Origin: Geobacillus thermoleovorans | GTDB taxonomy: Bacteria > Bacillota > Bacilli > Bacillales > Anoxybacillaceae | Direction of reading: 5' to 3' | Assembly (NCBI RefSeq): GCF_001610955.1 | Contig: NZ_CP014335.1 | Location: forward strand, 2,489,001-2,553,000 | Length of the DNA stretch: 64,000 nt | Shown: one piece after another, positions 9,292 to 20,039 of the stretch | Layout: every line of letters starts with the position of its first letter | Position numbering within the stretch: position 1 is the first letter of the stretch | Notes under the pieces: generated by a model | The model's input: the letters and a program-made list of their open reading frames with translations, nothing else | Told to the model about the DNA's origin: nothing | Databases searched by the model: none | Position numbers and translations under genes: made by a program

Positions 9292-10854
9292 ATGTCTAAA
9301 TTTTTACAAGGTACGGTCATTTTAATCGCCGCTGGCTTTATTACGAAAATTCTCGGCTTCATCAACCGAATTGTCGTCGCCCGCATGATCGGCGATGAAG
9401 GAGTCGGGCTGTACATGATGGCCGTGCCGACGCTCGTTTTAGCGATTACCGCGACGCAGATCGGGCTGCCGGTCGCCATTTCCAAACTCGTCGCCGAAGC
9501 AGAGGCGGCCGGCGACCGGCAGCGGGTGAAACAAATTCTCGTCGTGTCGCTGGCCACCACCGGCGCGCTAAGCATCGTGCTTCTGCCGGCGTTGATCGCT
9601 GCTGCGCCATGGCTCTCCCGGACGATGTTCACCGACCCGCGCACGTACTATCCGCTTCTTGCCATCGCTCCAATTGTGCCGATCGTCGCCATCTCTTCGG
9701 TGCTGCGCGGCTACTTTCAAGGACGCCAGCAAATGAAACCGTACGCCTACTCGCTCTTGATGGAACAAATCGTCCGCATCAGCTTGATCGCTTTATGCAC
9801 ACAGCCGCTTTTGCCGTACGGCGTCGAGTATGCCGCCGCCGGCGCCATGGCGTCTTCCGTTCTCGGCGAGCTGGCAGCATTATTGTATTTGCTGTTTTTA
9901 TTTAAGGTTAAAAAATCGATTCGCCTGCGGACAAAGTTTTTTCACTACGTCCAAGCCGGCAAAGAGACGTTCGTCCGCCTCATGCGCATTGCCTTGCCGA
10001 CGACCGGCGGCCGTTTGATCGGCTCGCTTTCTTGGTTTTTTGAGCCAATCGTCGTCGCCAACAGCTTGGCATTGGCCGGCATCGCCGCCTCCACTGCCAC
10101 AAGGCAATACGGACAGCTTGTCGGCTACGCGCTGCCGTTGTTGACGTTGCCGTCGTTTATTACGTACGCGCTTTCGACCGCCCTGGTGCCGGCCATCAGC
10201 GAAGCCATGGCGCAACGCAAGCTGCTTTTGGTCGAATACCGGATCGCCCAGGCGATGCGCTTGTCGCTTGTCACCGGCGGCCTTTCCACCGTCGTTCTTT
10301 ACTTGTTCGCCGAGCCGCTCATGCGCTGGATGTACGGCACAAGTGAAGCCGCGATCTTTATTCAAGTGATGGCGCCGTTTTTCTTATTGTATTATTTCCA
10401 AGGCCCGCTGCAGGCGGTCTTGCAAGGACTGGACTTGGCGAACGCCGCCATGACGAACAGCTTGATCGGAGCAGTGGTGAAGCTCGTGTGCATCTTCGTC
10501 CTTGCTTCCCGTCCAAGTTTGGGCATTATGGGCGCGGCGCTGGCGACTGCAGTCAGCACCGTTCTTGTGACGTTGCTTCACTTTGCCACGGTCGTCAAGG
10601 TGGTGTCTTTTTCCATCGATGCGCGCGAGTACATCAAAGCGCTTGGCGCCATCATCGCTGCGGGCGCAATCGGCTATGCGCTCTCCCGCCATCCGCTTTT
10701 GGCGGTGCCCGCACCGCTTTGGACGCTGCTTGCCATGGCCGCGACAGCCGCCCTATATGCCGCCTGCCTCGTTCTGTTCCGGCTCATCCGGCGCGAAGAG
10801 CTCGTCTACCTTCCGGGGCTGCACTGGCTGGCCGGCAAAAACAAGCGAAAATAA
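9292..10854 (+). CDS. spoVB: Stage V sporulation protein B, MOP-superfamily flippase-like membrane protein
   Basis: Polytopic membrane protein (520 residues, about 13-14 segments) of the polysaccharide transporter/MurJ-like branch of the MOP superfamily; needed for spore cortex peptidoglycan synthesis and thought to move lipid-linked precursors. Family features are the N-terminal GTVILIAAGFITKILGFINR and YFQGRQQMKPYAYS. The ATG at 9292 follows AGGGGGAG; an upstream extension from 9094 would run through the divergent comN start and the promoter. Followed by yrzE on the same strand. Confidence 0.94.
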   Translation: MSKFLQGTVILIAAGFITKILGFINRIVVARMIGDEGVGLYMMAVPTLVLAITATQIGLPVAISKLVAEAEAAGDRQRVKQILVVSLATTGALSIVLLPALIAAAPWLSRTMFTDPRTYYPLLAIAPIVPIVAISSVLRGYFQGRQQMKPYAYSLLMEQIVRISLIALCTQPLLPYGVEYAAAGAMASSVLGELAALLYLLFLFKVKKSIRLRTKFFHYVQAGKETFVRLMRIALPTTGGRLIGSLSWFFEPIVVANSLALAGIAASTATRQYGQLVGYALPLLTLPSFITYALSTALVPAISEAMAQRKLLLVEYRIAQAMRLSLVTGGLSTVVLYLFAEPLMRWMYGTSEAAIFIQVMAPFFLLYYFQGPLQAVLQGLDLANAAMTNSLIGAVVKLVCIFVLASRPSLGIMGAALATAVSTVLVTLLHFATVVKVVSFSIDAREYIKALGAIIAAGAIGYALSRHPLLAVPAPLWTLLAMAATAALYAACLVLFRLIRREELVYLPGLHWLAGKNKRK

Positions 10855-10920
10855 ACGTCTAAACCTGTCCGGCGGTGAATATATTGTGGTAAAAAGCGTT
10901 TGGGCCAAGGAGGGATCGCG

Positions 10921-11304
10921 GTGTCACGGCTTGGCAGCGCACTGGTGTATGGAATCGCCACAGTTTTTGTGTTGGCGGCGCTCGTCAGCTTCATTTTTTC
11001 GTTGTTGCTCAAATGGACGGACATTCACGAATCGTCGCTCACCTGGATCGTGTTTGCCGCCTCGGTTGTCTCGCTGTTTATCGGCGGCGTTGTCGCCGGC
11101 GGAAAAAGCCAAGAAAAAGGATGGCTCGCCGGCGGGCTGACCGGCCTCTTATTTACGGCGATCATCTTTTTGTTTCAATTTCTTGGCATGGAAAAATCGT
11201 TTACCGTCGAACAATGGCTGTACCACCTTGCCTTTTTCGCCGCTGCTTCCTTAGGCGGCATCGTCGGGGTCAATTTGTCATCGTCGCGCTATGAACGGAC
11301 GTAA
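10921..11304 (+). CDS. yrzE: TIGR04086-type small membrane protein (YrzE-like)
   Basis: A 127-residue protein with four hydrophobic segments and short glycine-rich turns (GGVVAGGKSQEKGWLAGGLTG). Its place directly after spoVB and facing yajC is that of B. subtilis yrzE; the function is unknown. The GTG at 10921 is fixed by AAGGAGG seven bases upstream; the in-frame ATG at 10900 has no such site. Likely read from the spoVB promoter. Confidence 0.85.
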   Translation: MSRLGSALVYGIATVFVLAALVSFIFSLLLKWTDIHESSLTWIVFAASVVSLFIGGVVAGGKSQEKGWLAGGLTGLLFTAIIFLFQFLGMEKSFTVEQWLYHLAFFAAASLGGIVGVNLSSSRYERT

Positions 11305-11326
11305 AAACGACAAACCAGCGCAAAAG

Positions 11327-11362
11327 CAAAAGGTGTCCTCAAAGCAAACGGGACACCTTTTG
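11327..11362. terminator. Bidirectional terminator between yrzE and yajC
   Basis: A 12-bp perfect stem (CAAAAGGTGTCC and its complement) with a 12-base loop. The U-rich ends of the stem suit both strands, ending the spoVB-yrzE unit and catching read-through from yajC. The 100 bases from here to the yajC stop show nothing else. Confidence 0.8.
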
Positions 11363-11467
11363 TGATGGAGAGCGCGATGGTAAGAAACGAGATTGCGTCT
11401 CGCTCGCGCTTTTCACACCGCCGTTCAAATCGGCGCTCAAGCTTAGACGCCGATGGCCGCGCTTTCG

Positions 11468-11740
11468 CTACGCCTTGCTTTCCGCCACCACTTCTCTCAC
11501 CGCGGAGCGGTCGAACGTCAGTCGCGTGCCGTCGCCGGCGCGAACGATGATTTTGTCCTCATCGACCGAGTCGATGATGCCGTGCAATCCACCGATCGTG
11601 ATGATTTTATCGCCTTTTTTCAAATTCGCCTGCATTTGCTGGATGGCGCGTTGCCGTTTTTGCTGCGGGCGAATGAGCAAAAAGTAGAAAATCACAAAAA
11701 ACAGCACAATCGGCAACAAATTGGCGATCGCTGCGTTCAT
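11468..11740 (-). CDS. yajC: Preprotein translocase subunit YajC
   Basis: Small single-pass membrane partner of SecDF in the Sec holotranslocon. At 90 residues it has one N-terminal membrane segment (PIVLFFVIFYFLLI) followed by the conserved RPQQKR junction and a small cytoplasmic domain (KGDKIITIGGLHGII). The ATG at 11740 follows GGAGGGGG; the 9-residue upstream extension has no ribosome binding site. It follows tgt by 23 bases in the ruv-queA-tgt-yajC operon. Confidence 0.95.
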   Translation of the reverse strand: MNAAIANLLPIVLFFVIFYFLLIRPQQKRQRAIQQMQANLKKGDKIITIGGLHGIIDSVDEDKIIVRAGDGTRLTFDRSAVREVVAESKA

Positions 11741-11763
11741 GCAATCCCCCTCCTTTCCGGTCG

Positions 11764-13952
<2,189 letters not shown>

Positions 13953-13967
13953 GCAGTTCTCCTTCCT

Positions 13968-14174
13968 TCAGCGAAATCGTCCGAGCACGTAAAAAATCAA
14001 CGATAACACAACGCTCAGCAAGATGGATGTCACAACGGGAAAATAAAACGTCATATTCCCTTTGCGGATGACGATATCCCCCGGCAAGCGGCCGAGTTTG
14101 ACAAACTGCATGACAAACCCGACAATGATGAGCACAACGCCGATCGTCATGATCAACTTTGGCAAGCTGTTCAC
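13968..14174 (-). CDS. DUF2905 family small membrane protein
   Basis: A 68-residue protein with two membrane segments ([19 protein letters not shown] and a C-terminal [19 protein letters not shown]) joined by a short [11 protein letters not shown] loop that is the DUF2905 signature. No function is known. Its ATG overlaps the ruvB stop codon (ATGA), so it is translationally coupled to ruvB. The same small gene sits between ruvB and queA in related bacilli. Confidence 0.88.
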   Translation of the reverse strand: MNSLPKLIMTIGVVLIIVGFVMQFVKLGRLPGDIVIRKGNMTFYFPVVTSILLSVVLSLIFYVLGRFR

Positions 14175-15178
14175 CGCTTCGGAACCTCCATTCCTAAATG
14201 GGTGTACGCAGCCGGCGTGACGACGCGCCCGCGCGGCGTACGCTGCAAGAGACCGATCTGCATCAAGTACGGCTCATACACTTCTTCAATCGTTTGTGCT
14301 TCTTCGCCGATGACGGCCGCCAGCGTTTCGAGCCCGACCGGGCCGCCGGCGAATTTTTCAATCATCGCTGAAAGCAGCTTATGGTCGATTTGGTCGAGCC
14401 CGAGCCGGTCGACTTGCAGCCGCTCGAGCGCCTCGACAGCAAGCGGCAGCGTAATTCCCCCCTCTCCGCGCACTTGCGCAAAATCGCGGACGCGCCGCAG
14501 CAAACGGTTGGCGATGCGCGGCGTGCCGCGCGCCCGACGGGCAAGCTCAAGCGCCGCTTCGCGCTCGATGCCGATTTGCAAGATGGCCGCCGCCCGCTCA
14601 ATGATTTGGGCGAGTTGGTCGACGTGATAGTATTCGAGCCGGCTGATGACACCAAACCGGTCGCGAAGCGGCGCCGACAGCGCCCCGGCTCTCGTCGTCG
14701 CCCCGACGAGCGTAAATGGCGGCAAGTCGAGGCGAAGCGTGCGCGCATCCGGCCCTTTGCCAATCGTGATATCTAAGCAATAATCTTCCATCGCCGGATA
14801 GAGCACCTCTTCCACCGCCCGCGGCAGCCGGTGGATCTCATCAATAAAGAGCACATCCCCCGGCTCAAGCGAAGTGAGAAGCGCCGCCAAATCTCCCGGC
14901 CGCTCGAGCGCCGGTCCAGATGTCGCTCGCAGCTTGACGCCCATTTCATTGGCGATGATCACGGCGAGCGTCGTTTTCCCAAGCCCCGGCGGTCCGTACA
15001 GCAGCACATGGTCGAGCGTCTCTTCGCGGAGCTTGGCCGCTTCAATGAACACTTTTAAGTTTTCTTTGATCTTATCTTGCCCGATATATTCATGCAAATA
15101 TTGCGGGCGCAAACTCGGTTCAAGCGCAGTTTCTTCCCCTAAGACCTCCCCGGATACAAGCCGTTCCTCCACCGTCAT
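14171..15178 (-). CDS. ruvB: Holliday junction branch-migration helicase RuvB
   Basis: Hexameric AAA+ motor that drives branch migration with RuvA. At 335 residues it contains Walker [10 protein letters not shown] near residue 60, Walker B LFIDEIHR, sensor 1 GATTRAG, the arginine finger region LRDRFG and the C-terminal winged-helix domain ending [13 protein letters not shown]. Start at 15178, 19 bases after ruvA. Confidence 0.97.
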   Translation of the reverse strand: MTVEERLVSGEVLGEETALEPSLRPQYLHEYIGQDKIKENLKVFIEAAKLREETLDHVLLYGPPGLGKTTLAVIIANEMGVKLRATSGPALERPGDLAALLTSLEPGDVLFIDEIHRLPRAVEEVLYPAMEDYCLDITIGKGPDARTLRLDLPPFTLVGATTRAGALSAPLRDRFGVISRLEYYHVDQLAQIIERAAAILQIGIEREAALELARRARGTPRIANRLLRRVRDFAQVRGEGGITLPLAVEALERLQVDRLGLDQIDHKLLSAMIEKFAGGPVGLETLAAVIGEEAQTIEEVYEPYLMQIGLLQRTPRGRVVTPAAYTHLGMEVPKR

Positions 15179-15197
15179 TCCTCCCTTTGGCCGCTGT

Positions 15198-15782
15198 TTA
15201 TCCCAAAAGCAGCGCCAGCGCCCGCTTCACATACTGTTCCGTCGACATCGCTTCTTCGCGGAGCGCCGGAATGATTTTCTCGATCTCCCGTTCAGCGTAG
15301 CCGAGCGCCTTGAGCGCCGCCACCGCCTCGGCGAGCGCACCGGAAAGCGGTGCGGCCGAACGTGCAGCCGCCGGCGCCGCAAGCGCCCCGAGCTTCCCTT
15401 TTAAATCCAAAATCATTTGCCGGGCCGTCTTTTTGCCCACGCCTGGAAACTTGCATAAAAACGCCTCGTTTTCTTCCTCGATGGCCCGCGCCAGTTCATC
15501 CGGACGCCCGGCCGCCAAAATGGCGAGGCCGCCTTTCGGCCCGATGCCCGACACTTGCAGCAGCTTGGCGAACAAGTTGCGCTCCTCGCGCGTTGGGAAC
15601 CCGTACAAGGCGTGCACACCTTCGCGTACATATTCGTATGTATAGACGGTCACCGCCGCCTCGCGGCTTTCCTGAAACGCAAACGGGTTCGGCGTAAAGA
15701 TCTCGTAGCCGATGCCGTTATGGTCGATGACGATATATTCCGGGCAGACGTAATCGACATACCCACGGATAAACTCGATCAA
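15198..15782 (-). CDS. ruvA: Holliday junction DNA-binding protein RuvA
   Basis: Tetrameric protein that binds four-way junctions and loads RuvB. The 194 residues show the N-terminal OB fold ([12 protein letters not shown]), the helix-hairpin-helix region ([13 protein letters not shown] and [13 protein letters not shown]), an alanine-rich linker and domain III ([20 protein letters not shown]) that contacts RuvB. A SigA-type promoter at 15813-15840 lies just upstream, so it probably heads the ruvA-ruvB-DUF2905-queA-tgt-yajC operon. Confidence 0.96.
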
Positions 15783-15812
15783 TGGATGCTCCTCTCCTTT
15801 TTTCGTCCTTTC

Positions 15813-15840
15813 ATTGTATCATATGATTTCATTATAGCAA
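15813..15840 (-). promoter_or_regulatory. SigA-type promoter upstream of ruvA
   Basis: On the minus strand TTGCTA (15840-15835) and TACAAT (15818-15813) are 16 bases apart, about 30 bases before the ruvA start and directly after the bofC terminator. Confidence 0.6.
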
Positions 15841-15848
15841 AAAGAAAT

Positions 15849-15873
15849 CCCGCGATGCGCTTTGCACCACGGG
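15849..15873 (-). terminator. Terminator of bofC
   Basis: A 10-bp stem with two G-U pairs (minus strand CCCGTGGTGC ... GCATCGCGGG, 5-base loop) followed by ATTTCTTTTT. It lies 12 bases past the bofC stop codon. Confidence 0.75.
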
Positions 15874-15885
15874 CTTTCGCTTGGT

Positions 15886-16362
15886 TTATTGGACGACCGC
15901 AAAATGGCGGTACATTTCGATCACTTGTTCATACCGCTCTTTCGAGAGGACGCGAATTCCTTTCTTCAGCTTTTCTTGCTGACGGCTTTCGAGCTTTTGC
16001 ACGTCGATTTGGAAAAACGACTGGATGATTTCGCTCGACCGGCCCGGTTTGCCGTTGAAGATAGACAACGTGCCATCGTCCGTAATTCCGAAGTAGCCGT
16101 TTGTTTTTAACAACGGCGAAATGTCGTTGATTGTTTTGCGAAACACGATCGTCTGATCATCGAGCGTCACGAGTTGCCAACCGCGATATTTTTTCCATAT
16201 TTCTGTCATCGAATCGACGGTTTCGGTGACTTTCTCTTCGCTCATCTCTCCGTCCAAGTATTGCCGCTCGAGCACAATCGTCATCTTAACCGGTGCGGCG
16301 GAGGCCGAATGAACCGGCAACACGATGGCGGCGATCCACAGTATGAGGGAAAGAATTCGCAT
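15886..16362 (-). CDS. bofC: BofC, forespore regulator of pro-sigma-K processing
   Basis: Secreted from the forespore into the intermembrane space, where it restrains the SpoIVB protease and so the timing of pro-sigma-K processing. The 158-residue protein has a clear signal peptide (MRILSLILWIAAIVLP...SASA, cleavage near residue 22) and a mature domain starting VKMTIVLERQYLDGEMSEE. Its position between ruvA and yebC is that of B. subtilis bofC. The substrate system is partly in this window (spoIVFA, spoIVFB). Confidence 0.9.
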   Translation of the reverse strand: MRILSLILWIAAIVLPVHSASAAPVKMTIVLERQYLDGEMSEEKVTETVDSMTEIWKKYRGWQLVTLDDQTIVFRKTINDISPLLKTNGYFGITDDGTLSIFNGKPGRSSEIIQSFFQIDVQKLESRQQEKLKKGIRVLSKERYEQVIEMYRHFAVVQ

Positions 16363-16564
16363 CGTTTGTTCCTCTCTTCTCGGATGATGGTTCCTTTACG
16401 CCACTAGTTTCACCAGCGGACGCCATTTTATTCCTTGATCCATCAGCTTTTTTGCCAAGCAAGCTGCCGCCGATCCAAAAAGTGGGGCGGGGATTCGAGC
16501 CAACGGCGCTCGATCATCATATTCCATTATGTTCCACGACCTTCGAACGTATGTACAAAAAAAA

Positions 16565-16585
16565 TCCGCCGGCTTCGCCGACGGA
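16565..16585 (-). terminator. Terminator of yebC
   Basis: On the minus strand TCCGTCGGC and GCCGGCGGA form a 9-bp stem with one G-U pair and a 3-base loop, followed by eight T. It begins six bases past the yebC stop. The 230 bases between bofC and yebC hold this hairpin and nothing else I recognise. Confidence 0.88.
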
Positions 16586-16590
16586 CGTCG

Positions 16591-17331
16591 CTACTCCTCA
16601 AGCACCGATTCGTCCAAATTATGGTACACTTCTTGGACGTCATCATCATCTTCAAGCGTATCGATCAACTTCAGCATTTTTTTCAAATCGTCGCCCTCAA
16701 GCGTCGTATACGTTTGCGGAATCATCGTAATTTCCGCGCTGGCAAACGTGAATCCTTGCTGTTCCAGCTCGTCTTTCACCGTTTCAAACGATTCGGGCGC
16801 TGTATAAATTTCGAACGATTCGTCCGTTGTTTCCATCTCCTCGGCGCCCGCTTCAATGGCCAACAGCAGCAATTCATCCTCATCAACGTTGTGCTGTTCG
16901 CGGTCAATCACGAGCAGCCCTTTGCGCTCGAACAAATAGGAGACGCAGCCCGTTTCCCCTAAATTGCCGCCGTTTTTCGAAAACGCCGCACGCACGTTGG
17001 CGGCGGTGCGGTTTTTATTATCCGTCAGGCAAACGACCATGACGGCAACGCCGCCTGGTCCATATCCTTCGTAGCGAATTTCCTCATAGTTGGTATGTTC
17101 TTGGGTTCCAGTTGCTTTTTTAATCGCCCGTTCAATGTTTTCGCTCGGCATGTTGGCCGCTTTCGCCTTCTCAATGACAAGGCGCAGGCTCGGATTGGAC
17201 GCTGGATCGCCTCCGCCGCTTTTGGCGGCCACATAAATTTCCTTCGCCAGTTTCATGAACAGTTTGCCGCGTTTGGCATCTTGAGCATTTTTCCGCCGTT
17301 GGATATTTTTCCACTTCGAATGTCCAGCCAT
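16591..17331 (-). CDS. yebC: YebC/PmpR family protein (TACO1-like)
   Basis: A 246-residue member of the YebC/TACO1 family, historically annotated as a transcriptional regulator and more recently linked to translation of difficult sequences such as proline stretches. It starts with the signature [19 protein letters not shown] and has the acidic C-terminal domain ending in EVYHNLDE. Start at 17331 is set by AGAGGAG. A SigA-type promoter lies at 17373-17401. B. subtilis has the orthologue yrbC in the same position. Confidence 0.94.
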   Translation of the reverse strand: MAGHSKWKNIQRRKNAQDAKRGKLFMKLAKEIYVAAKSGGGDPASNPSLRLVIEKAKAANMPSENIERAIKKATGTQEHTNYEEIRYEGYGPGGVAVMVVCLTDNKNRTAANVRAAFSKNGGNLGETGCVSYLFERKGLLVIDREQHNVDEDELLLLAIEAGAEEMETTDESFEIYTAPESFETVKDELEQQGFTFASAEITMIPQTYTTLEGDDLKKMLKLIDTLEDDDDVQEVYHNLDESVLEE

Positions 17332-17372
17332 CGACAGTTCTCCTCTCATCGCAACGGAATGTTCCGACTATT

Positions 17373-17401
17373 ACTATAGCAAAAAACGCGGAAATTGTCA
17401 G
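17373..17401 (-). promoter_or_regulatory. SigA-type promoter of yebC
   Basis: On the minus strand CTGACA (17401-17396), 17 bases, TATAGT (17378-17373), with a TGC directly before the -10 (extended -10). It lies about 40 bases before the yebC start. Confidence 0.7.
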
Positions 17402-17430
17402 CCAAGCTCCAGCGAAGGAGCAGCCATGAA

Positions 17431-17463
17431 AAAAGGCGCCCCGCTTTTTTGGGACGCCTTTTT
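17431..17463. terminator. Terminator between coxA and yebC
   Basis: A stem of AAAAGGCG and its complement plus CCC/GGG, with one mismatch and a T-rich loop; A and T runs flank both sides, so it can act in both directions. On the minus strand it ends coxA, whose stop is at 17470. Confidence 0.75.
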
Positions 17464-17469
17464 CGTTTG

Positions 17470-18204
17470 TCACCGAGTGTTTTCCGGCCGTTCTTGAATC
17501 GTGCCATCGATAAAAATGGTGCGCAAATCACGGCGGATTTCTTCCATATTGATTGGAGTCCCGCGTCGAAGCGCGTTGTCAATCGTGCGAATGCGGTGGT
17601 ACATGCTCGGATTCGAGGTGACGCGCACCCGCTTGCCGTCCGCGTACGGAGCGACCGCTTGCTCGACACGCTTCTCAAGCCGCTTGGGATGGCGGGCGTC
17701 TGTGGCAATCGCGATGAGCGCCTGATCGCCATACACAACCGCGCGGGCATCGTCGACTCCGTTCACCGCTGCGGCGCGGCGGGAGAGCTTCTCAGCCAAA
17801 CCGCCGGCATAGCTTCGGTAGTACGACGGGTGCGGATCGACGTTTAGCGAGTGCAAATGCCCATGGTAGTTGTAATCACTGTCACCGAAATCGACGTCGG
17901 GCGGAAGAGCCGGAACGTCCGTGTCAAACCGGGTCGCTGCTGGTCCTCCGAGGCGGCCGCCGTCCGTCAAATAATCGGTGACCGGACCGCGGCGCGCCCA
18001 TATATAACGGTTGTCATAATTGAGCGCATTCGTCCCGTATCGGCCATAGCGGAAATCGTCGCCTCGCTCCGTCGAGTAAAAACCGATCGGTCTCGCCGCA
18101 TCATGATAACGCTGCGCCCCTTCCTCATTCGCCCGGTAGTTGGTGCATGAGGCGAGCAATCCGGCGACCGACAACGCGCCGATCCATCTGACCGCGTATC
18201 TCAA
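17470..18204 (-). CDS. coxA: Spore cortex lipoprotein CoxA-like (YhcN/YlaJ family)
   Basis: A 244-residue sporulation lipoprotein. A lipobox (LLASC, cysteine at residue 20) follows a short signal peptide. The mature part begins with a tyrosine/arginine/asparagine-rich low-complexity region (about residues 40-120) and ends in a YhcN/YlaJ-type domain (VNGVDDARAVVYGDQALIAI, then KRLEKRVEQAV). B. subtilis CoxA (YrbB) occupies the same place between safA and yrbC; its role in cortex or coat is not defined. The tyrosine richness fits a spore envelope protein. Confidence 0.82.
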   Translation of the reverse strand: MRYAVRWIGALSVAGLLASCTNYRANEEGAQRYHDAARPIGFYSTERGDDFRYGRYGTNALNYDNRYIWARRGPVTDYLTDGGRLGGPAATRFDTDVPALPPDVDFGDSDYNYHGHLHSLNVDPHPSYYRSYAGGLAEKLSRRAAAVNGVDDARAVVYGDQALIAIATDARHPKRLEKRVEQAVAPYADGKRVRVTSNPSMYHRIRTIDNALRRGTPINMEEIRRDLRTIFIDGTIQERPENTR

Positions 18205-18233
18205 TGGAAAACCCCCCTTGGTTTCCTTCGCCC

Positions 18234-18256
18234 AAGGCTGGCATGAAGCCAGCCTT
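18234..18256. other. Strong hairpin between nadE and coxA
   Basis: AAGGCTGGC and its complement form a perfect 9-bp stem with a 5-base loop. No U-run follows on either strand, so it is not a standard terminator; it may stabilise or separate the nadE and coxA messages. Confidence 0.5.
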
Positions 18257-18319
18257 ACGTTTAGCTTGCGGCAAACGCGGGGGGTTTATCGCTGTCAGTT
18301 CAACCCAACGAGATGACAG

Positions 18320-19060
18320 CTAAAACTTCGGCGGCGCAATCGCCAACTGCCGTTTATGATGCGAACGTTCATGAAGCCGTTCAATAATTTTCCGATCGCG
18401 TTCTGGAATATCTTCCCCTTTTAAATATTTATCGATCATTTCATACGTCGTGCCCATTTCGCTTTCATCCGTCTGCCCTTCCCACAGTCCGGCGCTTGGA
18501 GCTTTCTTGATAATTTCTTCCGGGACGCCGAGCAGACGGCCCATTTCGCGCACTTCGCCTTTTGTAAAGTGAATGAGCGGCACTAAATCGACTCCACCGT
18601 CACCGTATTTCGTAAAGTAGCCCGTATGCCATTCGGCGGCGTTGTCCGTACCGACGACGAGATAGCCGTAATTGTTGGCGACCGCATACAACGTCGTCAT
18701 GCGCAAACGCGCCCTTGTATTCGCATCGCCGAGGCGCGCGCGCTCTTCGCTCCATTCCCCGATGGCTTTCAGCTCGGCCTCGACCGCGCCAAACAACGTC
18801 CGGTGCGCCTCGGTCAAATCGATGACCAAATGCCGGATGCCGCAGCTTTTCACCACTTTCAGCGCATCTTCCATATCTTTCGGATTGCTTTTGCAAGGCA
18901 TGATCAGCCCCAGCGAATCGTCCGGAAAGGCACGCTTAATCAAATGGGCGACAACCGCCGAGTCGATGCCGCCGCTGATGCCGACGACCGCCCCGTTTAA
19001 ACCGGCTGATGAGACTTGGTCACGCAACCATTGCACGAGTTTGTCAATTTTTTCTTGCAT
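18320..19060 (-). CDS. nadE: NH3-dependent NAD+ synthetase
   Basis: Converts nicotinate adenine dinucleotide to NAD+ with ATP and ammonia, the last step of NAD synthesis. The 246-residue protein has the PP-loop motif VGISGGIDSAV (SGG-DS, residues 27-37), a second ATP-site region (NTRARLRMTTLYAVAN) and GTDNAAEW. It resembles the shorter form rather than the 272-residue B. subtilis NadE. Start at 19060 follows AAGGAG. It is not in this position in B. subtilis, and lies here between a spore kinase-like gene and coxA, a few kilobases from nadBCA. Confidence 0.93.
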   Translation of the reverse strand: MQEKIDKLVQWLRDQVSSAGLNGAVVGISGGIDSAVVAHLIKRAFPDDSLGLIMPCKSNPKDMEDALKVVKSCGIRHLVIDLTEAHRTLFGAVEAELKAIGEWSEERARLGDANTRARLRMTTLYAVANNYGYLVVGTDNAAEWHTGYFTKYGDGGVDLVPLIHFTKGEVREMGRLLGVPEEIIKKAPSAGLWEGQTDESEMGTTYEMIDKYLKGEDIPERDRKIIERLHERSHHKRQLAIAPPKF

Positions 19061-19094
19061 CCGCCCTCGACTCCTTTTCCAAAGATTCCATTTC

Positions 19095-20039
19095 TCATTG
19101 TAGCATAGCATAAAGGCGGCGGACAAACCGTTCTCTCCGCTTGCGGTCAAACACAAGAGGGCGGCGGCGCGCGGCGGCTGACCGCCATTCGCGAAACACA
19201 TCAGCCGGAAATAAGAGCGCATGCAAAAACCAGCGTTTTTCCAACCAACGGCGAAGCGGAGCGAAACGGGCGAGTGTTGAATATGACCAACCGATATACG
19301 GCAAGAGGCGATTGGCGTATTGGCAATAGTCAAGCCCGGGCGAGGCAAGAGCGGCCGCGTCATAGTCGATGAGGTACATCTGGCCGGTTGTGGTGCGCAA
19401 AAAATTATGGGAGGCGACATCACCATGAATGATGGCAGCAGAATCCGCCGTCAACTCTGGAGCATGCTCGCGACACGTTGATAGACAGTAATCCGCCCAG
19501 CGCAGCGTAAATAAAATGTCTTCTTTGTCCATGATCGTTTCAACAACAGGCAAATGTCGGCAAAACTCCTCATAGCGGCGCCGCCATTTGTCATACAGCT
19601 GCGCACGCGGCAGCCCCATCGCCTCCTGCTTGCTGCTGGCGATGTTTGCCGTTATGGTATGGTAACGTTCGAGCAAATGAAGTCCGTCAGCGGCGTCAGC
19701 CCAAGCGGCAAACGAGATTGGACGCGCTCCGGCTACATATTCCGTCAGCAGCCAATAGCATCCGCCGGCTTCAACCACTCCTCCGCGCCCGATCGGCATA
19801 GGGGCCGGCGCGGCGGAAAAACCGGTCTTCCTTAATACGGCAAGAAGCCAGGCGTGCCGCGCGGCCGCAACAGGAAAGCGATACGCTTTGGCGACAAACA
19901 TTCCTTGCCGGGCGGCAATGGCTAAGACATGCGGTTTCAATGCCACAACTTGTTGAATAACAAGCCGATATTGGCGGTCAAGAAGAAAAAAGAGACGGCC
20001 GGCGGCGTCTCTTTTCACTTGGTTATTGTTCCTCGCCAT
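19095..20039 (-). CDS. CotS-like kinase-fold spore coat protein
   Basis: A 314-residue protein of the aminoglycoside phosphotransferase/choline kinase fold, closest in style to the CotS/YutH/YsxE group of spore-coat-associated proteins. The catalytic loop HGDVASHN and a metal-binding LIDYD are intact, so enzyme activity is possible; the substrate is unknown. The ATG at 20039 follows GAGGAG and overlaps the end of safA by 17 bases, so it is almost certainly co-expressed with safA in the mother cell. The reading frame continues upstream inside safA but without a start signal. Confidence 0.85.
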   Translation of the reverse strand: MARNNNQVKRDAAGRLFFLLDRQYRLVIQQVVALKPHVLAIAARQGMFVAKAYRFPVAAARHAWLLAVLRKTGFSAAPAPMPIGRGGVVEAGGCYWLLTEYVAGARPISFAAWADAADGLHLLERYHTITANIASSKQEAMGLPRAQLYDKWRRRYEEFCRHLPVVETIMDKEDILFTLRWADYCLSTCREHAPELTADSAAIIHGDVASHNFLRTTTGQMYLIDYDAAALASPGLDYCQYANRLLPYIGWSYSTLARFAPLRRWLEKRWFLHALLFPADVFREWRSAAARRRPLVFDRKRRERFVRRLYAMLQ

